Source: Norana najaformis
Taxonomy: Eukaryota > Annelida > Clitellata > Crassiclitellata > Hormogastridae
NCBI GenBank assembly: GCA_964023275.1
Contig: OZ029914.1
Location: 39,705,424-39,769,423, forward strand
Direction: 5' to 3'
DNA: 64,000 nucleotides
The translations under genes and the position numbers were made by a program. Below, one piece after another: positions 23,240-34,151 of this stretch. The notes beneath the pieces were generated by a model that was not told the DNA's origin, did no database searches, and saw nothing but the letters and a program-made list of their open reading frames with translations. Each line of letters begins with the position of its first letter. The stretch's first letter is position 1.

Positions 23240-25800
23240 GATCATGGGGAATTGCGTCGACTCATGCAACTCCAGAAAGACACACCCTACGATCTGCGTT
23301 GCTGTTTTGATAACTGTTATTCGATTGGCCACTAGGAATATGTTATAAATTATATTTTATCGTACTTAGTATTAAGTTTTAAATCTATTCTTCATTTATC
23401 TTCTTCCGTAGTTTTACTTCCTATCCCATAGTTTCTTCGTTCATAATCAAGCCTTAAATCTTAGTGATGAAATATAAAAATGTGGCCAACTTGTGGATTT
23501 TTATTAGTCCCAAAACTATTTCCTTTTCCATTTAAAAACGTTCTGAAGCTGTCTGTCGCATGGCGCAACAGTCATTAAACTGTATCCATAGGTTTGCTTA
23601 CATGGCCTGTGTGGGTACAGGTCCACAAGATGTTCACGCTGTTGTTGAAGACATTACGAAACGCGATACACCGTCTCAATATGGTAGCCGACACAGGTAA
23701 TTTTGATCGGAATTGTTAGCTATTATGTGCAATTAGAAAGACTAATATTTGATAATAGTAACAAACAGCAATTGTAACAAATATTAATGAATATAAATAG
23801 TAATAGCTCTACTGTAGTAAAAATTCACAGTTTCAGAATTAAGTGTTACGGTCAACATAAAAGAAATCCAACAGCAGAAATTAATTTTTAACCGTTGCTG
23901 CCAGTCGCTGACCCCGCAGAATTGCCTGAAGATGCTTATTTTTCTCATGCATTTCATATTGTGTAGGAATCATTCTTGAGTTATCGCATTTCTACATTAA
24001 GATTTGCTAGAATAATTGCAACATTATTGGCTGTAACAGCATGTGGCCCAAATGTTTTTATCACGCAAATTGGAATGGGGCAGATGACTTAAAGTAAGGT
24101 TTGGAAAGTAACGACACACGTTTTGTCGTTTTACTTATGCCGTTTATATTGAATTGTTGTTAACGCTCTACTTAAACGAGAATATTGGAGAATTAATTAT
24201 TGGTTTAAAACTCTAGAAAATCTTAAATTGATGCGCTTATTAATGAGTTAATTTGCACTAATATTGCATTCACCAGTGTGTCTAAACCTGGGAAATGACG
24301 CACGGTGAGTCATAGGAATTTTGGGAGGGGTACAAAAAATCCGAGTCACCATGCAATATGTCTCGTAATATATATATGGTCTCAATTTCAATATAACTGA
24401 AACGTATGGCTATTAGTAGATAAGACATTAATTGAGACTAAGTTGTATAATGGTCGCGCTGTTTACAAAACTTGGCGAGCTGGTGGTGACAGTTTGTTTA
24501 TTCGACAGTGTTTGTTCTGTCTGCTTCATTGGCCACAGAAGATTTAATCCTTGTGGCCTTAGTTTCAACTTGAACAAATGTGTTCCTAACTTTCGGACTT
24601 TTGGCTACGTTTTGTTTGGTTTTTAATTTTGGCTAGTTAAATTGGCTATTGTGAACGTTTCTTGGATAAGTTTAAATTTTAAAATTGTAAATATGCAATT
24701 GGCTAATTCAGCGTTTCATCAAGAAAAGTATCGTATTTTGTACTCTGGTATATAATTTGGCACACCTCTTAACTCATGTATTATTGTAATATCGCTCACC
24801 GAATCTAGTTTTTTCGATGTTTCGTTGCATAGGAGCTGCTCCTTTTCTTTGGCTGAATCTATCATAGGCCACAACTAACATGGGTAAAGCACTGTTTAAT
24901 TGTGCTGAGTTTGCGAGTAGGTCTATAAGTCGAAGTCTCTTCATTTGCCTATAATTTAAGTCTAGAAGCCGTTGTTGCTAGAGCCTACAGGGTCAAAATT
25001 GACATGGGGCTATTCGCATCATTTACTGCCTCATTGCTAGTGTTCCTTTTTTCGGCTTATTTTCACACATTTATGCTGCGTCTTTGCTGTCTGAACAAAC
25101 TCGTCATTTTATATCACAATCATTCTGAAGCTTATTTGCAGTATCTTATCTAACCTGCCATGGTTATAATGCCTACAGGATCGTTCCTAGATAGATTTTT
25201 TCCTTCACCAAACTCTGAATTCTCCAAATTCCATAACTCTTCTGAATTACTTGTCGTTTGCTTGCGTTCTGCTGCTTCTGCTAGGCAACCTTGAGTTAAA
25301 TCCTGATTCTTGCCATATTTTAACTATTAATTTTTGCCACATTATTATCATATCCATCCGAAATAGGCCTCCTCTTCAAAATTACATTTTGAAACACCAG
25401 GTAGATAATCTTGCTCTGAACAAAAATTTGCTCTGTGAAACACATTTTCCTTCATTTTTGATATAATATCCCCCCCTCAATTTTCTTTCTAAGTGAACCG
25501 TAGAAGGCTGAATTTTGTGGCAAAGCTGCTTTCCTTTATTAGTCACACCTCACAGCTCGCTGCCCTTCACGTATCTGAAGTGTGACAAATTAAGCTACTT
25601 GTATTTATACAAACTAAATTCGGAGAATGTTTACAGTCCTCTACAGCATTCACTTTTCAACTTTTTTGCATATCAAATAGTTACTATGGATTTTTTGGAA
25701 ATGCCTAACACAAAAATTTTGTTATAATTATTGGCATAGCAACAAATAATTGAGCATGATTTAGATTATACACGAATTTTTAAACTGCAAATTTTCTTAA
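23240..25800. other. Gap: no gene seen
   Basis: AT-rich sequence with only small random frames and no repeats that I can relate to others in the window. Confidence 0.5.
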
Positions 25801-25822
25801 TTCAGCGCTTTGTCCTTTTCAG

Positions 25823-25892
25823 AGCCACGCAAGAAGATTATACAGAAGATGAAAGCGATGACGAAAATTTCTATATACAGATTTCTATATGA
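25823..25892 (+). CDS. Orphan acidic tail exon with YxxI tyrosine
   Basis: A strong pyrimidine-rich acceptor (TTTGTCCTTTTCAG) is followed by a phase 2 frame reading ATQEDYTEDESDDENFYIQI then SI and TGA. It is short, acidic and has two tyrosines, the second in YIQI, as in SH2-binding tails. Phase 2 is exactly what the IgR-3 TM exon donor requires, so it could be an alternative IgR-3 terminus across a 7.2 kb repeat-filled intron. It may also be chance. Confidence 0.3.
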
Positions 25893-26309
25893 CAAGGCGT
25901 CATCGATTTAATGCTGTACATCGTTTTTATACTGGGCTGTATATAACACCCACCATCCAGTGTTCCGGCATTGCGTTTTCCGTTATCATGAAAAGTGATT
26001 ATTTGTGTGCTGATAAAGTTGATGATGACGACGACAACAATCATTGCCTAGATTTTATTTACGCTCAATCTCGGGCTATGCCGCAGGACAGCAAGTGTTA
26101 TCAGCCATGAAACGGTATAGGTTGACCTCCTTATAATTCCAAAATCTCCAAAACGATTTGTTTGACATTTTTTGGAGTCATTACTATGTGGAGGTCTCTG
26201 TCCTGAGAAGTCTGATTGCGAAGGATTTACAGCTTGCGTCTCTTGCGGATATGCCTCATGCCATCATGTCTGTGCAGGAAAAACATTTACTTCGTCTGTT
26301 CTCTTGATT

Positions 26310-26480
26310 GTCCATCATTCACACCCAATTGTCTGGCCATATAACGGCTCTCAGAAGTCTCATCTTAGTTGCATCTGATAGTCTCTTCACGGTACCATGA
26401 TTCCTTTGACCACTGTTCAATCTAGCTCTCATTTCCTTATTGTATTCTGCGTTCGTGATAGTCTGGTGGTTAGTTTGGTG
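26310..26480 (-). mobile_element. LINE RT C-terminal fragment
   Basis: Minus frame NAEYNKEMRARLNSGQ then LSDATKMRLLRAVIWP, resembling the post-RT segment (NKEIR...K-RLL-A-VWP) of RTE/R1-like LINEs. A possible continuation with ESWTIKRTDE is shifted. Short and degraded. Confidence 0.45.
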
Positions 26481-26699
26481 GACCGGCAATTGCAGAAATC
26501 GGTATCCGGACATTTCTCTAGACTTTTCACCAGGACATTTCCCTTTGGTCGTTTCCCCCAGGGCAATACCCCTATTTGTTTTTACCGGTTTTATGTCCAC
26601 CCTGTTATTCACGTAGCTTGTATTTAAGTATTTATTAGCCGTACAAGACAAAGTACAGACTAACTAGTCCTGTTTATTAATTACAGAGGACGAAACAAA

Positions 26700-28080
26700 C
26701 ACAGACTGGAAGAATCCCACATGAAATGAAAACTTGATATATACTCTTTCAAATTGAACTGTAGCATTTCTCATAATTTTAGCACTGTATCTATGAATAA
26801 TAGTGAGAAATTGTGCATGTAGTGGCTTGATATGTTGCGTGTATATAATTATGTTGTCACGAACAGAAAATCCCTTATGTTTGTAAAATGTCTTTTTTTA
26901 CAGGCTACAACATTTTATATACAGCCTTATATATACAACTTTAAATATTTAAATTTCTGCTTAAAATCCCTTCAAATGTTTAGTACAATTATTGTCCACA
27001 AAACTGCTGAAACATGAGCTACTTACATTTTTCCTGGGCAGACTTCTAACTAAATAAGTTTCCTTCTTAAATCACACTACTGACATTCTAAACTACCCAC
27101 GTTTCCCTACTCTCGATTCCCCACTCTCTCAAACCAGCTAGCCCTTTTAAAGTCCAATTCTTGCAGACACACCTTTCATTCAGTCGTGCCCTGAACTCAC
27201 TTAAGCGTGACCATAAACCTGGTATTTCTTTTATGTAGCGCTAATATACACTTTCTTCGCTACATATGTATCAAAGCCAAGCATTTCTAAAGGTAAAATT
27301 ATTAAATAATTATGTGCCAGAATTACAGGATATAATAAAAGCTAATTAATAAAAGCTAATTATTTGTAACTCCGCCAATGCCGAACTCAGGTAGTGCCAG
27401 TCCCAAGCCTGGATAAAAGAAGTCAACGCCCTCTGATGCCATAAGATGTCGTTGAACATTGGAACTACTTCCACTAATTAATTACTAGTCTATGGGGCAC
27501 AGAATAACACTGTGCGCTGAATTCAGCTAAAGCATGGATCCAGCGGCGAGAATTCAAACTCCAACCGTCAACCGGAAATCGTCTGTCGGACATACGACTC
27601 TCACGCTTCATCTGTTGATCAGAAACCGTCAGCCTTGTTGGACGTGCTCTTGTGAAGCTCTATCAACTACTTTAAGCCGTAAGATCAACGGCGTATCGAC
27701 AGTTGAACCATTCGTAAGAAGTTTTATCATGCAATGCTTTGTTAAGTTCGCAAGGAGTTTGCTAGTGATCTGTAATTCGCTGGCGTGGAACTGACATTCA
27801 GAGTATCGAGTGAAATCTGAATGGAGGTGGACTACGGGTGTATATCGAATATCCTTGGGTCTACATATTTTCTTTCGACACCGGGTTCGAAAAGAATTAA
27901 GGAAATCAAACTAGCTGATGAGAGGATAATCGGGAAGCGTTTCGATCGTCTTCAACTACGCCAGGCTGTGATTTGGACATTCTCGTGTGTATCAGCGTGC
28001 AGGACATTTTCGCAAACGAACTCGACATCTACACGCCTACAAAGAGTGCAGATGTCGAGAACCAAGTTCGAGTATACATG
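26700..28080. other. Gap: no gene seen
   Basis: Frames at 27534-27794 and 27821-28090 are open but have no recognisable motif or splice context. Confidence 0.4.
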
Positions 28081-28081
28081 C

Positions 28082-28740
28082 CAATCGTAAACGTAATCTC
28101 GAGATTTCTACCGCGCCCAACCAAAGCTAAGTCGCGGGAATCAGCTTATTCACAGACGCTCAGTCAAAACAAAATCGATAGGCAAAAGGGTTCGGTTCCA
28201 GGTCAAGATCCAGGAGTCAAGCAGTCAGACAGTCGGACGGCTACTGTGGATGGTGTTTGAAATTGAACCGAGAAGAGAGATAAGGAGAAGAGGAAGAATC
28301 AGGATTAGATTTTTGTAAAAGAAGTGTTTTCAGTCTTGAATGAAAGACCAGCGCAGAAACTGAAAGAGGTCAAGTGTTGATGAGTTCGTATGATGTTTAT
28401 TCCAGGGGGTGAGGCAGCTATGGCTATGAAGCGATTTCCAAATTTTAAGGATGAGGTGATGGGAGGGCAAAGAAATGTTAGGACAGGTGATGAACGGGTT
28501 GAACGGAGTAGTTGGATTGTAAATAACTGACGAAGATAGCAGGGTTGGGAGGAATCAAGTGTGTTGTAGGTGAGAGATAAGACTTTGTACTCTCTTCGTT
28601 CTGGCATTTTAAGCCAGTGAAGTGATTTCAGAACAGGAGTGATGTGATGGTATTTGAGAGATTTGGTAACGGAACGGCACGAGCGAGAGCATTCTGAATT
28701 GCCAACAACGCAGGAGATTAATTTAAATAATAATAACTAG
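28082..28740 (-). mobile_element. CR1/L2-like LINE 3' end with GATTACG-type tail
   Basis: On the minus strand, LARAV, the LHWLKMP region, REYKVLSLTYNTLDSSQP and then LSFKTENTSFTK, followed by a 3' UTR with the shared boxes ending near 28090 in CTCGAGATTACG. This copy shows that the short repeats at 1.6, 43.3, 44.5, 50.3 and 61.9 kb are 3' ends of the same LINE. Confidence 0.7.
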
Positions 28741-28749
28741 ATAATTTGA

Positions 28750-30515
28750 TTAATGCTGGCTTAAGTAAGTTAGAATATGGATCTATTGTTCTTGCCTATT
28801 GATTGAACTGTGTTTGAATGTATATTAGATCATTCATTTAATGGAAGAGCTAGTCTCAGCGTGGACCCAAAGTATATTCACTACTCTTTACATCAGACAT
28901 TTTATGAACTATAAACGTAACGATCTGTATGATCCAACTGACCTGTACGATACAGGGATATAGCACTGGTGCTTTTGTTAGGTGATTAAAGTATAAGTTT
29001 GCGAATCTCCACAAGAGTTTTGGATGAAAGTAGTCGAAGGCAGGAAGTGAAGAACTAAGTTGAAGCAATTTATCATATGCCATGTAACAAAAAATTTAGC
29101 CTTGTACCAGAAATTTTATCTGAAAAGAAGACCAAGAATTTACTGGCTAGCTCTTGGATAGCCGAAAACGTAGCATGGGATAAATTCAACCTCTTTCTAT
29201 GTAATAACTTATTTAAAGCCATCCACACAGTTTTTGGTGATGCAGAACTCTCAGCAATTAGCCCGATTTCATGGATCGTTACTATAACACTGCTAAATTA
29301 ATAACTAGTTACCTTGACCTTTGGACTACTAATGTGCAGAACAATTTTCAAGAGATCAGTCAGATTATATAGCGATATTCCATTTGCAAGTTTTACATAT
29401 CAAGTATATCTAAATTCCCTTATAGAGGTAGGCCATGCACTACCTGGCCGTCTCTATTCGGCGCCGAATCTCTAGATCGAAGGCACCATTGTCATCGGTC
29501 TTGATCTCGAGATCAGTGAAAGTGCCGATGACCTACAAAAGGGCAGTTAGAACGCACAGAACTGAGACACAATCCGTTATAATCTGGATCTTGAGTTTTA
29601 TATTCTTCATCAGTACTATTTTAAAGTAAGCAATGCAAGCCCCGTTCAAAAACCTATTACAGGTGCCATTCTATTTTGTTGCACTTTCCATGACACTTTG
29701 ATATAATGCCTTCCTGTTTGAACTGCAGTGTCTTGACAGAATTATTTACAGTACGTGCTGTAGCCTTTGTACCCATTCAATACACAATACTACAGCTAAT
29801 ATGGCTGCCTGAACACAGATCACAATAAGGATGTAGACAATCTGACACCATTAGATATAACCTGAACTTCTTCGATTTGATCCGTTCCATAGCAACCCTA
29901 TACTATCCGGCCGATAATATCCAATGCATTCCTTTCCAGTCCTGTCCAAACTACATCAGTCTAATCCAGTCAAATTGAAACTAGACCAACTGAAGTCCTT
30001 TTCAGTTAGTGAGGCCTACAGATAAATGAATAAATGTAACTCAAAGCATAGTCCTTGTGTTATCGCGACGACCGATAGGCGCATCTGTAGATATACGCAT
30101 ACATAATAATAGTTGATTATTTTATTAAAAGATATACCTGCACACTGTTTATTTATATTACTTGTATATTTGATTTCTCATAGGACCTTTTCATGTTCTT
30201 CACTAGTGAATGACAGAAAATTAAAAATTTATCTTCTAAGAAAATCAGCATTTCCTACATTTCTCAGTTTCAGTAAATTGAAAGAATTGCTACTCATTGA
30301 AATTCCTAGCTCAATTTACACAAATAAAAATAATCCATTGATTCGAATTTTATCGACACGATAACCTTATATAAGAATGATACAAGCAACTTTTAAGCAT
30401 AGTTTGTCAAAATAACTGGAATTAAAAAAAACAATCATCCGGCTACGCAAGCTGAATTGACTGATGCGTTTCGGTTACTAAAACTTTGTTAGTCTTCAAA
30501 TAGTGCATGTATTAG
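28750..30515. other. Gap: no gene seen
   Basis: AT-rich, short unrelated frames. Downstream of the tyrosine-repeat exon on the minus strand. Confidence 0.5.
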
Positions 30516-30518
30516 ACA

Positions 30519-30524
30519 TTTATT
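30519..30524 (-). promoter_or_regulatory. Polyadenylation signal for the tyrosine-repeat exon
   Basis: On the minus strand AATAAA lies about 10 nt after the stop codon of the tyrosine-repeat exon, supporting it as a real 3' terminal exon with a very short UTR. Confidence 0.4.
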
Positions 30525-30533
30525 TATCCCTCA

Positions 30534-31184
30534 TCAATCCTGACGTGACTGATATTTCTCGACACACTTCTTTTTATAGGTGATTTTATTTGTGGGGGCT
30601 GCAGGAGACGGTGTGAGGAATTCATACACAGTTGGACGGATTAAATCACGTCCAACAAGATACATGTAGTCATTCGTGTAAATTTGTTGACTGAATTCAT
30701 TTGGCACTATATAATCAGAAGTGGGATCAGAGTGACGACGCCTGAGTTCTGAATGAATAGGATCGTAATCAATCAGGTCAATGTATTCCTGTCGCCGAGA
30801 CTGACATCTGAATTTATCTGGCAATAAATACGGAGATTTTGAATCATGGTCATAAGATCTTCCATAGGGAAGAGTGGGATCTTCCATTAGATTCAGGTAC
30901 TGATGTGCCCGTGACGGGGCTTTGAATTCACTTGGGTCTAAGTACTCAGATTTTGAACCACTACTGTGAAAACTGACAGACGATGGATGACTGGTATAAT
31001 CGACAAGATCCAGGTACTCGTGTCCCCGAGACTGAGGTCTAAATTTACTTGGCAATAAATACCCGGCAGTTGAATTAGGCGTTTGAAATCTGACCGGCGG
31101 ACATCGTGAAAAACTCAGCAAGATCAAGAAAATGAGGCGTGCAATTTTTTCATTTGATACCAGATAGTCAGAAGCGAATCCAGG
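30534..31184 (-). CDS. Tyrosine-repeat cytoplasmic tail exon (3' terminal)
   Basis: A long minus-strand frame ends at TGA 30536-30534. It encodes four tandem units of 38-39 residues. Counting from the TTG codon at 31127, YxxP tyrosines lie at 23, 62, 100 and 139, and YxxL tyrosines at 38, 77, 115 and 154, so each pair is exactly 15 apart. Examples are GYLLPSKF with HEYLDLVDY, and EYLDPSEF with HQYLNL. A decayed fifth unit (SDYLVSNEK) may lie upstream. Possible 5' borders are 31184 (phase 0), or acceptors after CTTGCTGAG or CCGGTCAG (phase 2, matching IgR-5-type phases). There is no TM or Ig domain in it, so it should be the cytoplasmic end of a receptor, either an alternative end of IgR-4 or a remnant of another gene. 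YxxP and YxxL are known SH2-ligand types; use here is inferred. Confidence 0.7.
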   Translation of the reverse strand, partial: PGFASDYLVSNEKIARLIFLILLSFSRCPPVRFQTPNSTAGYLLPSKFRPQSRGHEYLDLVDYTSHPSSVSFHSSGSKSEYLDPSEFKAPSRAHQYLNLMEDPTLPYGRSYDHDSKSPYLLPDKFRCQSRRQEYIDLIDYDPIHSELRRRHSDPTSDYIVPNEFSQQIYTNDYMYLVGRDLIRPTVYEFLTPSPAAPTNKITYKKKCVEKYQSRQD

Positions 31185-31199
31185 CTATAAATATAAGGT

Positions 31200-33780
31200 A
31201 AGCTCTCCCAGAATGAAAAGGAACTTCAGTTAGAATAATCGAAGTAAATATGTAAGTAATGCATTTGTTAGCATTTGTGTACCGAAAATCATGCGGTTTA
31301 CGGACTTTGAATCGATGTTCAGAAACATTACAAAGTGTCTTCAGACTTCATACAACATCGCATAGATTTTGTATAAACATTAACATTATTATGTTGTTAT
31401 TAGTATAAACATTTTTATGTGAAAGCGCAACAAAAATATAACAAAAATAAATAGAAATATAATAATAATTATCTGCCCTAATCTGTTGATTTCTATAGCA
31501 CCGTCATCATTATGATAGAGCATCAGTCGATGGTCGTCTTAAGTGAAGCATTAATCAAAAACATAATCCGATAAAGTAGCCCGTCAAAAGCCAATAAATA
31601 GGTAAGAGAAATTAGAAGCCATACAGTACTTTTAATACTAATGAATAATGTATATTTAAAAAAAATTAATTGGAACTTAAACATGTTTCTTCTGAAAGTA
31701 GTAATTAGCTATAACCAAATCGTTTGTCCGACATAAATTTTATCACGGTATGGAAAAATGTATTAATAAATAATGTCATGTTCTTGTTGCTGTCGTTTTT
31801 CAATAAGGCGTTTGAAGAAATATCAAAGCTTAACTGGTCTTCGATTTAGACAATCGAACAAACGTGAATGAGTAGGTAAGGTAAGACGGAAACATTTTCT
31901 GCCCGTCTCAAGACGTTCCTCTTTAGAGACCATTAGGTAGCCGTGCTGCAGCGCCTTTCTGAGTTACTTAAAAGGAACTTCACTTAGAATAATTGATATA
32001 AATATCGATTATTCAAGTATATCGCTATACAAGTCTAGTGATACATATGTATGTACGTGATGCAAAGTAGTCGACGTATGTATTTTAAGTTCGCACAAGG
32101 CTGACTGAAAAATATAACCAAAAACCCAAAAACCCAACAGAAAATTAAAAAAACCAACAAAAAACTCAAACCACCTCCAAACTTGAGACGCAAGTTACGT
32201 AAACATGCAATCTAACAGAAATCTAACGTACTGTCCCTGACAGACACCAAGACTATTAACAAAAGAATTATACTCATTCCCATAAATATAGCCTACATGA
32301 ACGTAAGAAATCAGAATGATGTTACATGCCTAAGAAATTTTAGCATAGCAACATATCTTAGAGACATGAAGTCAACACTGTCTAAACCTGCAATACACTC
32401 TTATTGACTGTCACATGTGTATCAACTCCAAAGCTTTACGTGCACATTGTTCCAACATACATTCAGATGCACCAGTTGAGTATGAGTAAACCTAAGTGTA
32501 ATCGAGCTGTGTTGTAAGATTGGGAGACCATGTTATATCTGCTGCTCCGATAAACCACGAGAGCTACTGAAAATATTATTACTAGCACCATCGAAATTAC
32601 ACATTATGCGATCCGCATCTTAGCTTATTTATTACCAGCACAAAAATAATTCCCAGGTATTTCACCGAGTGTTTCTCGACACCTTTTTGGCATGAAAACA
32701 GACAAAGACGCCTCACATTGTGGCCCAATCACTAGGCACCAGGATATGAAACATTTAAGTGTGCGGCATAATTGACTGCTAACATAACCTCATTTAACAA
32801 GTAGGGCTTGAAGCCCATCAACTGATGTCCATAGCAGGATAATGCAACCAATCCAACACTTGTTGATACAAAAACCTAAGCCTACACAACGAGGGAGAAA
32901 CGGTACTCCCATCCGCACACCACTCCTTCCTGCAAGTGACTGTGACTTGGACATAGCCCACCGCAACAGATAGCTTAGGCCTATTATACCAATCAACCAG
33001 AATATCAACCACCAACAAGGGGCAACCGGACTTAAACCGATCGGAATAGAGTTTGTAATGATTAACAGTAGGACCTATCGTACGCCTTAGTCATATCAGT
33101 GGCTGTTGCAAACACTCTGCTGCCCTCTTTACCCGTAAAGTTTAAGACTATCGATGGAAATGTACGGCACATGACAATTATAAAAGTCCAGCACTGGCTA
33201 GGGCGTCACGGCGTCAAACAGCGCCGTTTAAATCTGCCTTTACATTTTGGTCACAAATCTTCATTGATTCATACATTTCTTCACGTATATGTATATGTGC
33301 ATTTTTCTGGATATTAATATCATGCCTGCTAGGACCTCTTAAGAGAACTCTTCGCCATTCTAAATAATGTCAGCGTTAAACACAGTAAGTGCATCATGCT
33401 CAAATAGCTGGAATACGCATCCATGAAAAGTTCTCGATCATATGGATCTCGAACCAAACAAGAAAATCTTGTTCTATATTTACAGACTTCATAGTTCAGA
33501 ATTCCTGAGTGACTGATTCAGCGGTGGTTTAAACAACAGCATAATAATTGATTCAAGGCAAAATAAGAAAGTAAAACTGTATCGAAGTTATAACTAATAT
33601 TTTCTCACATAACCACCCGCAAGTAAGCAAGCATGCAAGCAAGTAAGTAATGCATTTGTTAATACAACTAAAGCACACGCGCTCATGCGAATATAGCCTT
33701 ACCAAACCTGAACCGATCTAAATGCAGTTCTGTAGTGTCTTTGGAAACACTCGCGATAAAGAAATCAACTCTTAGGCCTA
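31200..33780. other. Gap between two receptor tail exons
   Basis: No Ig, TM or tail exon recognised. Contains a retroelement end (31900-31985) and an A/C-rich stretch at 32110-32180. If the tyrosine-repeat exon belongs to IgR-4, this is an alternative intron. Confidence 0.4.
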
Positions 33781-33798
33781 CTTGCCCCTTAAGATAAA

Positions 33799-34151
33799 TC
33801 AACGACGAGGAATGTTGACATAGTCAACCGAATGTGCTTCTTCAACATCTACCGAGATTCGTTGCTGGCTTGTAAGGGATGCTTCTATGCTAGAGAGGTT
33901 TATCGGTTCATAGATAGCTCGTGGATGAGTTACTTCGGATCTAATTAAAGCACTGTACTTGACATCTGGCTCAGTTCCTTCAGGTGTGTCTTCCTCTGCC
34001 GCTGTTGCTGCAACATGCTCAGCGACGACGTCTTCGTCAGCAGGGACCACAGGAGGCGCCCTTTCCGTTGAAATGGCGGTGGATGTAGTGGCGAGATTCA
34101 CATCGTTTTCTGAAGGCCTTTGGGGTAGAGAAATTCCTTTAGAGTGTTCAG
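33799..34151 (-). CDS. IgR-4 cytoplasmic tail exon with ITAM/ITIM-like motifs
   Basis: Acceptor TGCTTTACAAAG, phase 1, open for about 116 codons to TGA at 33801-33799. A Pro/Ala/Glu-rich linker leads to three tyrosine motifs: VKYSAL (33946-33957 covers YSAL), AIYEPI (YEPI at 33901-33912) and VDYVNI (33811-33828), then PRR and stop. The first two tyrosines are 15 residues apart, matching YxxL-x(11)-YxxI, slightly longer than the classic 6-8 ITAM gap but within reported tolerance. It could signal as ITAM, as ITIM, or by adaptor binding; sequence alone does not decide. Confidence 0.75.
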
